Assembly: GCF_003626645.1 (NCBI RefSeq)
Contig: NZ_RBAM01000006.1
Coordinates: forward strand, 1-64,000
Reading direction: 5' to 3'
Length of the DNA stretch: 64,000 nucleotides
Origin: Streptomyces klenkii
Lineage (GTDB): Bacteria > Actinomycetota > Actinomycetes > Streptomycetales > Streptomycetaceae
How positions within the stretch are numbered: the stretch's first letter is position 1; each line of letters starts with the position of its first letter. A program made the position numbers and the translations under genes. The notes under the pieces are model-generated. The model was not told where the DNA came from. It did no database searches and saw only the letters and a list, made by a program, of their open reading frames with translations. Positions 44,253 to 53,472 of the stretch are shown here, piece by piece.

Positions 44253-44535
44253 CGGACCGCACCCCCCGCGCGGCCGTGGCGACCCGCCGCCGGGCTGCGG
44301 GCAGCGCCTCGCACGCGCGGGCCGGACCGGCCAGCAGGTCCAAGGCGGCGATGCCGTAGTGCACGGCGAGGGCGTCCACGTCGCCCAGCGTCCACGACGC
44401 CGCGCCCGACTGCCTGCGCGACACCTGTGCCTGCGTCAGGCCCAGCACACCGGCGACCACGCTCTGCGACTCCCCTGTCGTCCGCATCAACGCGGCCACC
44501 GACAGGCGCAACGACTCCTCCAGTCCCGAGCTCAT
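44245..44535 (-). CDS. Small HTH regulator of the tap-tpg operon
   Basis: From ATG 44535 the 96-residue product has an XRE-like helix-turn-helix (TGESQSVVAGVLGLTQAQVS, RRQSGAASWTLGDVDALAV, about 22-58) and a short basic C-terminus. It is first in a three-gene operon with the Tap- and Tpg-like genes (8-bp overlap with the second). It may autoregulate the operon or assist DNA-end recognition. No dimerisation or ligand domain is seen. Confidence 0.75.
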   Translation of the reverse strand: MSSGLEESLRLSVAALMRTTGESQSVVAGVLGLTQAQVSRRQSGAASWTLGDVDALAVHYGIAALDLLAGPARACEALPAARRRVATAARGVRSGG

Positions 44536-44647
44536 GCCGCACACCCTACCAATGACCATGCGCAAACCGCATACACGCTGGGAGTGGGCCGGCGAGTCCT
44601 CTACGAGACGGTGGCCACCCGCCGAGTGCCGGCCGGTGCCCCACCGT

Positions 44648-46273
44648 TCACCGGGAGGTGCCGGACCCCGTAGTCGGTAGGTAGCGCGGTGCTCGCCAGG
44701 CCTTCAGGTGGGCCTCCACCGTGGCGCCCAGTGACAGCAGACGGCTGTCCTGGCGGTCGCCGGCCATGAGGAGCAGGCCGACCGGGAGTTCGCCGACGAA
44801 GCCTGCGGGCACCGACAGCGAGGGGTATCCGGCCACGGCCGCGGGGGTCGAGGACGGGATGATGTCGTTGTCGCCCCGCGCGCAGTCGGTCGTCCAGGCG
44901 GGCGGGTTCGTCGGCGCGGCGATGGCGTCCAGACGGTGGGCGGCCATGGTCTCGTCCACGGAGCGCCGGGAGAGGTCCTTCAGCTCGGCGCGGGCGGCCC
45001 GGTACCCGGGGTCGGTGACGGGAGGCGCGGCGAGGGCCTGTTCGAACAGTTCCTGGCCGGCGAAGCAGGTCCGTTCGGCCGCGTGGGCGCGGTTGAACGC
45101 GATCAGCCCGGCGAGGTCGCGCGGTCCGCGGCGGGTGGCGAGGTAGGCGTCGATGTCGCGGTGGAACTCGCTCAGCAGCGCCGGGTATTCCAGTTGGGCG
45201 AGCCGTTCCTGGTACGGGGGTGTCACCTCGACGACCACGGCTCCCGCGTCGCGCAATTCGCCTGCCGTACGGCTCATCAGGGCGTCGACGTCCGGACCGA
45301 GCGCGGGCAGCCGCCACAGGCCGATCCGCTTGCCGCGCAGCCCGCCGGGGCGCGTCAGGCTGTCCGGGAGAGCGGTGCCGGCGCGCGAGGCGCCGTCCTC
45401 GCGGAGCACCGCGAGGGTGAGTGCGACGTCGGTCACGTTGCGCGCCATGGGCCCCGCGGTGTCCTGCTCGGCGGAGATCGGCACCACGCCGGCCCCGCTG
45501 ACCAGCCCGAGGCTGGGCTTGTGGCCGACAACGCCGTTCATGCCGGCCGGGCACACGATGGAGCCGTCCGTCTCCGTGCCGATCGCCACCTGCGCGAGCG
45601 ACGCGGCGAGCGCGGCGGCCGAACCGGAGGACGATCCGCACGGGTTCCGGTCCAGCACGTAGGGGTTCCTGGTCTGCCCGCCCACCGCCGACCACCCCGA
45701 GGTCGGCTTCGCCGCGCGGAAGTTGGCCCACTCGGACAGGTTGGTCTTGCCGAGGATCACCGCTCCCGCGTCCCGCAACCGCTTGACGAGGGCCGCGTCG
45801 GTGTCCGGCGGGCTGCCGGCCAGCGCCAGCGATCCGGCCGTCGTGAGCAGACCGCGGGTGCCGATGTTGTCCTTGAGCAGGACGGGAATGCCGTCGAGCG
45901 GTCCGCGGGCGCCGCCGTGCCGGTGTCTGGCGTCGCTGGCGGCCGCCTGGCGCATGGCGGTGGGATCGGTGCGCAGCACCGCGTTGATCCTGGGATCGAC
46001 GGTCGCGATCCTCCGCAGGTAGGCGGCGGTCAGCTCCGACGAGGTGAGCGATCCGTCGGCCATGCGGGCCTGTAGCTCCGGGATCGTCACCCTGTCGAGG
46101 TCGACGGGCAGGGCCGGTGGAGGATCGCCGGTCAGCGGCGGGCTGCCGGCGTCGCGTTCGGCGGCTTGCGCGCGGGCGTCCGGCACACCGGGCACGCCCG
46201 GCACACCCGTCATGAGAGACCCCAGCCCCACCGCCAGTGCGGCCATCAGTACGAGAGCGCTCTGCTTCCCCAT
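44648..46273 (-). CDS. Secreted amidase (amidase signature family)
   Basis: ATG 46273 begins a signal peptide (MGKQSALVLMAALAVGLGSL) followed by a 500-residue amidase: catalytic Lys in IPVLLKDNIGTRG, the Ser-cis-Ser/Gly-rich core DRNPCGSSSGSAAALAAS, and the nucleophile Ser in TETDGSIVCPAGMNG. These enzymes hydrolyse amide bonds (fatty amides, peptide amides or aryl amides). A longer upstream frame exists but crosses the MhuD-like gene on the other strand and is rejected. It stands alone between the HTH operon and the divergent MhuD-like gene. Confidence 0.9.
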   Translation of the reverse strand: MGKQSALVLMAALAVGLGSLMTGVPGVPGVPDARAQAAERDAGSPPLTGDPPPALPVDLDRVTIPELQARMADGSLTSSELTAAYLRRIATVDPRINAVLRTDPTAMRQAAASDARHRHGGARGPLDGIPVLLKDNIGTRGLLTTAGSLALAGSPPDTDAALVKRLRDAGAVILGKTNLSEWANFRAAKPTSGWSAVGGQTRNPYVLDRNPCGSSSGSAAALAASLAQVAIGTETDGSIVCPAGMNGVVGHKPSLGLVSGAGVVPISAEQDTAGPMARNVTDVALTLAVLREDGASRAGTALPDSLTRPGGLRGKRIGLWRLPALGPDVDALMSRTAGELRDAGAVVVEVTPPYQERLAQLEYPALLSEFHRDIDAYLATRRGPRDLAGLIAFNRAHAAERTCFAGQELFEQALAAPPVTDPGYRAARAELKDLSRRSVDETMAAHRLDAIAAPTNPPAWTTDCARGDNDIIPSSTPAAVAGYPSLSVPAGFVGELPVGLLLMAGDRQDSRLLSLGATVEAHLKAWRAPRYLPTTGSGTSR

Positions 46274-46384
46274 GAGTGCCAGCGCACTACATCGCCGCGC
46301 CCGGCACAAGGGCCCGCACGCGCCACGCCCCGGAGCCGGCACCCCCGCCGCACCCGTAACGGGGACATCGGGCACCATTGGGGC

Positions 46385-46705
46385 ATGAGCGTAGTCAAGA
46401 TCAACGTCCTGACCGTCCCCGCCGAGCAGCGCGCCGTCCTGGAGGAGCGCTTCTCCGCACGTGCCGGGCTCGTGGAGTCCAGCGACGGCTTCGAGTGGTT
46501 CGAGCTCCTGCGGCCCGTGGAGGGCACGGACGACTACTTCGTCTACACGCGCTGGCGCAGCGAGGAGGACTACCAGAACTGGATGAACGGCCCCATGCGG
46601 CAGGGCCACCAGGGCGGTGACGGCGCCCGGCCCAAGCCGGCGGCCACCGGCTCCAGCCTGCTCTCCTTCGAGGTCGTCCAGCACACGGCGCCGAAGAACG
46701 CCTGA
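46385..46705 (+). CDS. MhuD-like heme-degrading monooxygenase (ABM family)
   Basis: The 106-residue antibiotic-biosynthesis-monooxygenase-fold protein has Asn7, Trp66 and His75 at the same positions as the key residues of mycobacterial MhuD (MSVVKIN, YQNWMNGP, RQGHQGG). MhuD opens heme and releases iron. This residue match is direct; the activity is inferred. It is divergent from the amidase gene and ends at a strong hairpin. A role in heme iron use or heme stress is likely. Confidence 0.85.
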   Translation: MSVVKINVLTVPAEQRAVLEERFSARAGLVESSDGFEWFELLRPVEGTDDYFVYTRWRSEEDYQNWMNGPMRQGHQGGDGARPKPAATGSSLLSFEVVQHTAPKNA

Positions 46706-46713
46706 ACGGGCTC

Positions 46714-46743
46714 GGGGGCGCGAGGATCGTTCCTCGCGCCCCC
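46714..46743 (+). terminator. Strong hairpin terminator after the heme monooxygenase gene
   Basis: A perfect 13-bp stem (GGGGGCGCGAGGA with its complement) around a TCGT loop lies 8 bp after the stop codon and separates it from the convergent three-gene operon. Confidence 0.85.
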
Positions 46744-46760
46744 GGCCGTCACCGCTCGCG

Positions 46761-46838
46761 GGTGAGGGCGATCAGGTCCACTCCTCGGTGAGGATGATCA
46801 GGCCCGCTCCCCGGTGAGGGTGATCAGGTCCACCAGAC
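46761..46838. repeat. Three 26-bp tandem repeats at the end of the oxygenase gene
   Basis: Units starting at 46761, 46787 and 46813 share GGTGAGG, GATCAGG and CC. The third includes the stop codon region (46824-46826) of the oxygenase gene, so the gene end has been duplicated downstream, each copy carrying GATCAGG. Confidence 0.75.
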
Positions 46839-47708
46839 GAGTTCGTTCTCGTCGTTCAGCGCCGTGAAGCAGGTCAGCAGCAGCCGCTTGGCGTCACCGG
46901 AAGGCGTCTCCGCTGTCTCCCCTGTCTCCCTGCCCAGGACGGCGTGCGCGAGGTTGCCGTTGATCACGCACAGGTCCCCGCTCTCGACGGGGACGACCAC
47001 CCCGGGATGGCCCTCCAGCAGTTCCGGCGGGTAGGGGAAGCCGCTGTAGGTCAGGCCCAGCCGCTCGCGGGAGCGGTCGTCGGGCTCGACGTTCCACAGC
47101 TTGATCTGTCCCGTTCCGCCGGGCACCTGCGGGTAGACGTTGACGGCCATCACCCGGCGCAGCCTCTGGATCTCGAAGCCCGCCTGAAGCGGGTCCCGGA
47201 GCTGCGCGAGGTCGTCGTGCGGCATGAGCAGGAACGCGCCGGTGTTGTTCCAGAGCACGGCCTTCGAGTCGCCGGCGGCGCGCCCTTCGTGCACCGCGGG
47301 GCGGACCCGCGACAGGCCGCCGTGCGCGGCCAGCTCGTCGCGCAGCGCGGACACCGGGTCGGTCGCGCCCTCGTACAGGGCGCGTACGGCGTCCGCGGAC
47401 TGTGCCACCTCGGTGAGGTAGGCGTCCGTGGTCTTCTCGATGTGCGACGCGCCGACGATGTACCCCTCGACGCCGTCCTCCCCCTCGCCGTAGCGGGGAG
47501 TGCGGCGCGTGGAGGCCCAGAAGTTCTCCACGATCCGCCGGCGGTCCGCCTCGGGGACGAAGCCGGTCACCCGGTAGGCGGCGAGCTCCCCGCGCAGCAC
47601 TTGGAGGACGGCCTCGACGTCGAGACTGCCGTGCGTCTCGTGCACCCGGAACTGGTCCGGCGGCAGGGCCCTGCCGGTGATCCGCGGTGCCGTGGTGCCG
47701 GTGGTCAT
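46824..47708 (-). CDS. 2-oxoglutarate/Fe(II)-type oxygenase
   Basis: The 294-residue product shows a facial-triad pattern: His-x-Asp in [13 protein letters not shown], a distal His in [13 protein letters not shown] and an Arg in [12 protein letters not shown] for 2-oxoglutarate. It most resembles double-stranded beta-helix oxygenases acting on small molecules. ATG 47708 overlaps the desaturase stop. As the last gene of the amidinotransferase-desaturase operon, hydroxylation, desaturation or cyclisation of a guanidino intermediate is the likely role. No close known enzyme was recognised. Its 3' end lies in the 26-bp repeats. Confidence 0.75.
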   Translation of the reverse strand: MTTGTTAPRITGRALPPDQFRVHETHGSLDVEAVLQVLRGELAAYRVTGFVPEADRRRIVENFWASTRRTPRYGEGEDGVEGYIVGASHIEKTTDAYLTEVAQSADAVRALYEGATDPVSALRDELAAHGGLSRVRPAVHEGRAAGDSKAVLWNNTGAFLLMPHDDLAQLRDPLQAGFEIQRLRRVMAVNVYPQVPGGTGQIKLWNVEPDDRSRERLGLTYSGFPYPPELLEGHPGVVVPVESGDLCVINGNLAHAVLGRETGETAETPSGDAKRLLLTCFTALNDENELVWWT

Positions 47709-48703
47709 GCGCTCCTCCGACGGGTCTCGGTCGCGGTGGACGGCGCGCCGCCGGTCGCGGTGCCGTGGTGGAGCAGCGGGCGCTTGCGGTCGAGGAAGCC
47801 GAGCATGGCCGGGACCGGGCTGATGATGCGCGGCCGGCCGTCCAGCTCGCCCCGGCGCCTCTCCCGTACGACGGGCATCTGTGACCAGTGCGTCGCCGGG
47901 CTGAGGTGGTGCTCCTGGTGGTAGCCGTCGTTGAAGGTGAGCGCGTTGTACAGGCGGCCGTAGTGGCTCACCGAGTCCGTCGCGCGGGACGACGGGTCGG
48001 CCCCGTAGTGCCGGTAGTAGTTCTGCACGTTCACCATCGCCAGGGCGATGAAGAACGAGGGCAGGTAGCAGAACAGCGTCCACTGCCAGGAGATCGCCGC
48101 GAACAGCACGAGGGACAGGCAGTGCGCGGCACGGTCGGCCTGCACCTGGCGCAGTTCCTTGCCGCGGCGCGGCTCCCTGCGGGAGGCCAGCTCCAGCAGC
48201 TTGCCGTCGCCGGGTGTCACGCGCCACAGCCGCACGACGTAGAGGATCTCCTTGCCCCGGCCCACCAGCGAGTCCAGGGCGCCCATCACCACGAAGTAGA
48301 GCAGCGGCGCGTGTTCGCCGTCCTTGCCGTCGCGGTAGGTGGACGAGGTGTCCCGCGTCGTGCCGTCCGCACCCTTGAGGTCGTTGTTGAACCGGTGGTG
48401 GTTGCGTACGTGGGTGAGGTGGTACGCCTGCACCGACTGGCCGATGTTGACCGAGTTCAGGAGCGACACCAGGCCGTTGAGCCGGGACGAGGCGAACCAC
48501 GGCACGTGCGTGAACAGGTGAGAGATGACGATGATGTTGTAGGCCATCATCACCGCGAGGAGGGCGTATCCGCCGGCCCTCCAGGGGGCCGAGGCCCCGT
48601 CCCACGCGGTGGCGAGCCAGATGGTGACGGCGAACTGCGCCACGCTGAACACCAGCAGGAGCCCGTCCCGCGGTGTGTGTTTCCATATCCCCCCGGTCTT
48701 CAT
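47705..48703 (-). CDS. Membrane di-iron desaturase/hydroxylase
   Basis: The 332-residue membrane protein has three histidine boxes of the fatty acid desaturase/alkane hydroxylase superfamily: HLFTH (H-x3-H), HVRNHH (H-x3-HH) and HQEHH (H-x2-HH), plus about four membrane segments. It begins with [14 protein letters not shown]; the ATG at 48703 overlaps the amidinotransferase stop by one base (TAATG). Members hydroxylate or desaturate fatty chains, carotenoids or small polar substrates. Because of the operon, oxidation of a guanidino compound or its lipid conjugate is inferred, not shown. Confidence 0.85.
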   Translation of the reverse strand: MKTGGIWKHTPRDGLLLVFSVAQFAVTIWLATAWDGASAPWRAGGYALLAVMMAYNIIVISHLFTHVPWFASSRLNGLVSLLNSVNIGQSVQAYHLTHVRNHHRFNNDLKGADGTTRDTSSTYRDGKDGEHAPLLYFVVMGALDSLVGRGKEILYVVRLWRVTPGDGKLLELASRREPRRGKELRQVQADRAAHCLSLVLFAAISWQWTLFCYLPSFFIALAMVNVQNYYRHYGADPSSRATDSVSHYGRLYNALTFNDGYHQEHHLSPATHWSQMPVVRERRRGELDGRPRIISPVPAMLGFLDRKRPLLHHGTATGGAPSTATETRRRSA

Positions 48704-49821
48704 TAGAAGTACGACTCCAGGGTGCCGCGGCGGCGCACGTCCAGCGTGGCGCAGTGGAACGAGCCGCCGAAGCTGTTGAAGTTGCGGAAGTTGACGGGGA
48801 TCGGCTTGAAGCCGAACTTCTTCATCGCGTCGATCATCGGCTGGTCCTGCCGCTCCACGATGACCCGCTCCTCGTCCAGCATGAGGATGTTCATGTTGAT
48901 CCACTTGCTGGTCATGTACAGCGGGTGCGCGTCGGGGATGACCGGCGCGGGGGCGGTCATGACGTCCCAGCCCTTGAACAGCGCGGGCACCTCGGGGACG
49001 CGCTCGGGGTGGATGAGCAGCTTGCCCGGGGCCATCGGGACGAGCGTGGCGTCGATGTGCATCGGGTGCGAGTCGTTGAACTCGAAGACGTGGATGCGGT
49101 AGTCGTCGCCGAGGTGGCGGCGCAGCCACTCGATGCCGAAGTCGTTGGTGACGTTGCTCTTCTGGGCGATGATGTCGCGGCCGCAGCGGGTGAAGTCGGC
49201 GGCGTCGAAGGTCGGCTCGAACTCGGTGACGACGAGGCGCTGCGGGCCGTCCTCGCCCGGGTCGGTCCAGTCCTGGTCGAACTGCTCGTCCGTCAGCTCG
49301 GGCTTGGGCCCGGCGCTCCACTTGGCGCCGCCGCGGAAGTACTCCTTGAGCAGCGGGCGGTAGGCGAGGTTCTCGTAGTAGCGGGAGCGCCAGGCCATCG
49401 GGCATTCGATGATGTCGTCGCCGACCACGAGCAGGGCGTCGCGCGGCATCGCCGCGTACATGCCGGTGCTCTTCCAGTCCAGCGTGCTGTACTCCGTGCG
49501 CTGGGGGATCGGCTCGGGGCGGCGGACCTTGACGCCCTCGCTGGTGAGGATGTGGGCGAACTCCTCCAGCTCCCTGTGCGCCGCGGCCACCTGCTCGGCG
49601 GGGAAGGGCTGCCCGGCGTTGCGGCGGAAGGTCTCGTGCTGGTTGCCCGGCAGCACGGGCGGCAGGGCCATGTGCCAGGTCGGGAAGCTCGCTTCGTCGA
49701 CGATGCCGACGATCACTTCCTCCAGCGGGTCCCACTCGGTGTAGGAACACACGGGGCCTGCCGGCTGTTCTGCCTGAGCAGTGTGTTCGGTCGCGCTGTT
49801 GTCCACTGCGTCAAGTGTCAC
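48703..49821 (-). CDS. Glycine amidinotransferase-like enzyme
   Basis: The 372-residue protein matches arginine:glycine amidinotransferases: [20 protein letters not shown] (Asp), [14 protein letters not shown] (His), and [14 protein letters not shown] with the catalytic Cys near residue 357. All triad residues align with human AGAT and cyanobacterial CyrA/SxtG. It transfers an amidino group from arginine to an amine, giving a guanidino compound and ornithine; the acceptor is unknown. GTG 49821 follows AGAGGAGC at good spacing. It is the first gene of a tightly coupled operon with a di-iron desaturase and a 2-oxoglutarate oxygenase, which argues for a specialised metabolite rather than creatine-type housekeeping. 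Confidence 0.9.
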   Translation of the reverse strand: MTLDAVDNSATEHTAQAEQPAGPVCSYTEWDPLEEVIVGIVDEASFPTWHMALPPVLPGNQHETFRRNAGQPFPAEQVAAAHRELEEFAHILTSEGVKVRRPEPIPQRTEYSTLDWKSTGMYAAMPRDALLVVGDDIIECPMAWRSRYYENLAYRPLLKEYFRGGAKWSAGPKPELTDEQFDQDWTDPGEDGPQRLVVTEFEPTFDAADFTRCGRDIIAQKSNVTNDFGIEWLRRHLGDDYRIHVFEFNDSHPMHIDATLVPMAPGKLLIHPERVPEVPALFKGWDVMTAPAPVIPDAHPLYMTSKWINMNILMLDEERVIVERQDQPMIDAMKKFGFKPIPVNFRNFNSFGGSFHCATLDVRRRGTLESYF

Positions 49822-50040
49822 GGGTAGTGCTCCTCTTGCTGTGCGGTGCGACGTGCGGGGCCACCACCAGGAGGTACCGGCGGTACGGATGGTGATGCGG
49901 CGCGGTGAGTTACGTCCTCACCGGTGGTGGCCGTCGATCGAGTGATCGAATTCAACGCGTGCGCCCGCCGGGCGGGCAAGGCTCCCGGCGATGTTGTCGC
50001 AAAAGGCGTTCTTGACAGGCGCAACGCGCCTGATGCGGCG

Positions 50041-50640
50041 TCAGGACAGCAGGCCGCCGTAGTCGGGGAGCTTGAAGCCCTTCTCGTAGTAGCCGCCTTC
50101 AAAATCGGTCGACCGGTTTCCGATGTTGGCGGTGATGGCGTAGCCGTCCCGGGTCAGCTCCTCCCGGCAGCGGGCCTTGCCCTCGCCCTTGCTCTCGCCG
50201 TGCTCGCGCGTGCATATCGCGTCCACGGGATAGCCGGCGTGCTCGAGCTGCTGCCGGGCGGACGAGGAGGAGGTGCGGGCGGTGACGAACAGCACCACCA
50301 TGTGGTGCTTCTGCGCCCACTCGGCCACCTCCAGCACCGGCTTGTTCGCACGGCCCTCGTGGTAGTACGTCTCCAGCGCGGTGTTGTCGATGTCCAGCAC
50401 GATGGCCGGCTTCCCGCCACCACGCTCGGCGGAACGGCCGCGCAGCCACGGGACGGCGGGGGCGACGGCCTTCTTCACGTCGGACTGCCAGGTCTGGTAG
50501 CCCGGCGCTGCCTGACCGGAGGCGGTGGCCTGCGCGGAAACAGCGTCCTGCGCGGGGGCGGCGACGGCCGGCGTCGCGGCCGGGAGCACGACTGCCGTCA
50601 GCACGGCGAGGGCGGCGATACGGGACTTCCTGACGGACAT
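50041..50640 (-). CDS. Secreted HAD-family acid phosphatase
   Basis: The 199-residue product has a signal peptide (SRIAALAVLTAVVLPAATPA) and HAD class motifs: DIDNTALETYY (nucleophile Asp), VLFVTARTSSS, and late NIGNRSTDFEGG. It resembles plant/bacterial acid phosphatase (class B-like) proteins. It hydrolyses phosphomonoesters outside the cell. It stands between the amidinotransferase operon and a SnoaL-like gene, with no evident link to either. Confidence 0.8.
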   Translation of the reverse strand: MSVRKSRIAALAVLTAVVLPAATPAVAAPAQDAVSAQATASGQAAPGYQTWQSDVKKAVAPAVPWLRGRSAERGGGKPAIVLDIDNTALETYYHEGRANKPVLEVAEWAQKHHMVVLFVTARTSSSSARQQLEHAGYPVDAICTREHGESKGEGKARCREELTRDGYAITANIGNRSTDFEGGYYEKGFKLPDYGGLLS

Positions 50641-50804
50641 CAACCCGTTCCTTCCGATGGTCGAACGATCAACCTGTCGGTCAGACAGATCAACATCGCG
50701 GAGGGACGCCGGGGCGACGGCAAGATGTCACCGTCATGAACGCGCCAGGACCGGCCGCCGTCCGGATCCGGACCGGCTCCGACCCCTTCCGCGCGGTGTT
50801 CGCC

Positions 50805-51323
50805 TCAGGCCGCGGGGGCGGTCGCCTTCCACTCGTCCGGCACCCGCGGCGGCGTGCCCCGGGTCCATGTCACGTGCAGCGCCGAGGCGCTGATCCGCCA
50901 GCCGTCGGGCGTCCGGGCCAGCTCGGTGCGGGTGCGGCCGCCGGAGACGAAGAGGTCCTCCGAGCCGCCGGCGAGGATGTGCGTGCTGAGCTGGGCTCCG
51001 CTGACAGTGGCGCGGTCGCCGTCGATCTCGATGACGGGAGCCGCCCCGAAGTGCACAGTGCGGTCGAAGAGCGCCATGCCGCGCCGGATGTGAGCCAGCA
51101 GGGCCTCGCGGCCGCGGACCGTACCGATGGGCATCTCCGCGGTGACGTCCTCGGTGTGGAACGCGCGGGCCCAGGCCTCGTCGAAGACCCGCTCGTCCAG
51201 GGAGCGCAGGTAGCGGTCCAGCAGGTCGGTGATCTCCGCGCGGTCGGTGAGAGCTTGCAGCTGACGGTGCATCTGTTCCATCTGGCGCACCTGTTGCATC
51301 TGGTGCATCTGTTCGGTCTCCAT
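50805..51323 (-). CDS. SnoaL-like domain protein
   Basis: The 172-residue protein starts with an odd Met/Gln/His-rich repeat (METEQMHQMQQVRQMEQMH), then a SnoaL-like NTF2 fold (LTDRAEITDLLDRYLRSLDE, VRGREALLAHIRRGMALFD, GWRISASALHVTWTRGTPP). The family includes hydroxylases, dehydratases and binding proteins. The Gln-rich N-terminus appears to be a repeat expansion. The substrate is unknown. Confidence 0.75.
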   Translation of the reverse strand: METEQMHQMQQVRQMEQMHRQLQALTDRAEITDLLDRYLRSLDERVFDEAWARAFHTEDVTAEMPIGTVRGREALLAHIRRGMALFDRTVHFGAAPVIEIDGDRATVSGAQLSTHILAGGSEDLFVSGGRTRTELARTPDGWRISASALHVTWTRGTPPRVPDEWKATAPAA

Positions 51324-51455
51324 GAGGGAACCCTGTCACCTCAAGCGCACTTGAGGTCCAGCGGCAAAGGAGTGGCCGCGCCCACAGTGAACGGTTTGAA
51401 CGGGCACGCTTGCGCCGGCCCGGATGGAGCGGCCCGTACGCGAGGAGTTCGTCGC

Positions 51456-52070
51456 GTGGTGACGCTCGCCGGACAACAACCGGAAGCCGGCGCGCGCCAC
51501 GGGAACCGCCGGAGGCTCCCGCAGGCCGCGCTCACGCACGGGCACCCGACGGCGCCGGCCGCCGGCGACCTCGTCGCGTACGCGGTGCACCTGCTCGCGC
51601 AGGGCGCACGGCCGGGCGAACTCGTAGGCCTGCTCAAGGAGCACGCGCCGGCCAACCGCTCCGTCTACCGGGAGCGGTGGCTCGGCGACCTGTGGGAGTT
51701 CGCGCAGGACCACAGCGCGGTCGCCTTCACCGAGCGCGGCTGGGACGAGTGCCTCGCCGCGCCCGGCCGGGTGGAGGCCGCGCTGAGCGACCCGGACCCC
51801 GAAGCCGACCCCTGCCTGGCCACCGGCGAGGGCTGGATCGCCGAAGAAGCCATGGCCACCGCGCTGCTGTGCTTCCTGCTCTTCCCCGCCGAGCCGGTCA
51901 CCGCGATACGCCGGGCCGCCTGCACCTCCGGCGACTCCGACTCCATCGCCTGCCTCACCGGCGCGTTCGCGGGAGCGCACCTGGGCGCCGGCGCCTGGCC
52001 GCAGGACTGGGTGCAGCGGATCGAGTACCGCGACGAGCTCCTGGCCTTCGGCGCGCTCTGGGACCGCTGA
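51456..52070 (+). CDS. ADP-ribosylglycohydrolase, N-terminally truncated
   Basis: A GAGGAG site precedes GTG 51456/51459. The product is the C-terminal part of an ADP-ribosylglycohydrolase: ALTHGHPTAPAAGDLVAYAV, WIAEEAMATALLCFLLFPAE and the metal-binding SGDSDSIACLTGAFAGAHLG. The N-terminal region with the first metal ligands is missing, so full activity is unlikely. About 205 residues remain, against 300 or more in complete members. It may be a pseudogene or a truncated protein that still folds. Confidence 0.65.
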   Translation: MVTLAGQQPEAGARHGNRRRLPQAALTHGHPTAPAAGDLVAYAVHLLAQGARPGELVGLLKEHAPANRSVYRERWLGDLWEFAQDHSAVAFTERGWDECLAAPGRVEAALSDPDPEADPCLATGEGWIAEEAMATALLCFLLFPAEPVTAIRRAACTSGDSDSIACLTGAFAGAHLGAGAWPQDWVQRIEYRDELLAFGALWDR

Positions 52071-52165
52071 GGGCGCCCGGGGCCGGGGGGGCGCCGCCGC
52101 CTTCGCGGCAGGTGTACGCAATGGCGGCGGCGCGGTAGTGCGGCAGTTGCCCGGGGCGGTTTTCC

Positions 52166-53236
52166 TCAGGCGGCCGCCGGCGCCGGGAGCCGGGATTCGG
52201 CCACGGCGAGGCCCGCGACCGCGGCGAGCAGGAGCAGCGTGCCGAGGACGGTCGCCGTGGTGAGGTGTTCGCCGAGGAGCGTCACGGCGAGGATGGCGGC
52301 GCTGACCGGCTCGATCAGCATCACCACCGCCGCTGTCGTCGCGCGGACAGCCGCGACGCCCGCGAAGTAGAGCGGGTAGGCGAGCGCGGTGGTGACGGCG
52401 GCGACGTAGGCCATGAGCAGCAGCACGCGCCCGAGGTGCTCGGTGTGCGGGACGAGGCCTTCGGCCCAGGCGAGGGGCAGCAGGACCACGGCACCGATGC
52501 CGAAGGACCACATCGTCAGGCTGTACGGGTCTTCGCCCCCGCCGCCGCGGCGGCCCGTCCAGCGGGCCAGGAGCGTGGCCACGGCGTATCCGGCGGCGGA
52601 CAGCAGCGCCAGACCCACTCCGAGGGGGTCGACGGTGCCGGTCCGGTCGCCCAGGACCAGCACGGCCAGGCCGCCCAGCGCCCCGCACACGGCCATGACC
52701 CCGCCCCGTCCGATCCGTTCGTTCAGCAGCAGCCGCCCGCCGATCGCGGTGAAGACGGGCCCGGCCCCGAGCGTGACGATGGTGCCCACGGCCAGCCCGG
52801 TCTCCTGCACCGCCCCGAAGTAGGCGGTCTGGAAGACGGCCAGGCCGATGCCCGTCCCGCCCAGGAGCAGCAGCCGCTGCCCCCGCCACCACGGCTGCCG
52901 GAGGACGCGGGGAGCGGAGGAGGCGGAGGGCGCGGGAGCGGTGCGGATGCGGAGGAAGGCACGGGCGGCGAGCAGCAGCGCCAGGCCGCTGACGTACCGC
53001 CAGAAGGACAGCGCCATGGGGCCCAGGTCGCTGGACCGGTAGACGATGTCCACTGCGGCGCCGGTCGTTCCCCAGGTGGTGCCGGCGACGGCCAGGTAGA
53101 CGAGGCCGCGCCCCACGGAACGCGACGCTGCCCGCGCGCCGGGGTCGTTGGAGTTGCCGGGATCGCCGGGGTCGCTGGTCAAGGACGACGGCTCTATGGA
53201 CGTTGCAGAGACGGTTTCTGACACCGATTCGGACAC
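52166..53236 (-). CDS. EamA-family (DMT) exporter
   Basis: The 356-residue membrane protein has ten hydrophobic segments in two EamA repeats, with typical segments [40 protein letters not shown] and [20 protein letters not shown]. These transporters export amino acids or metabolites. It starts at GTG 53236. The N-terminal about 40 residues are a disordered Ser/Asp-rich stretch. Substrate unknown. Confidence 0.85.
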   Translation of the reverse strand: MSESVSETVSATSIEPSSLTSDPGDPGNSNDPGARAASRSVGRGLVYLAVAGTTWGTTGAAVDIVYRSSDLGPMALSFWRYVSGLALLLAARAFLRIRTAPAPSASSAPRVLRQPWWRGQRLLLLGGTGIGLAVFQTAYFGAVQETGLAVGTIVTLGAGPVFTAIGGRLLLNERIGRGGVMAVCGALGGLAVLVLGDRTGTVDPLGVGLALLSAAGYAVATLLARWTGRRGGGGEDPYSLTMWSFGIGAVVLLPLAWAEGLVPHTEHLGRVLLLMAYVAAVTTALAYPLYFAGVAAVRATTAAVVMLIEPVSAAILAVTLLGEHLTTATVLGTLLLLAAVAGLAVAESRLPAPAAA

Positions 53237-53472
53237 AGTGCGTTCTCCAGACGGAGCGGATGGTCATGGACTCCCGTGCGCGGGCACAACCACACAGCGC
53301 GTCGGCCTCGAAGGGCCCGGCGCGCTGAGGAGACGTGGCGACCCGCCTCAGGCAGCGGGAGGCGCAAGCACTGTCGAACGCATGCCGACCACCCTACGCC
53401 CTCCCCCACCCCAAATGATCACTGATCCGGCTGCCGTTGGCGGAAATTGGCCGGTACGCGAGCGGGATCCGG

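Noticed and set aside
50736-51455. Extension of the ADP-ribosylglycohydrolase frame upstream to about 50736
   Set aside because: That part reads antisense to the SnoaL-like gene and has no ADP-ribosylglycohydrolase motifs.
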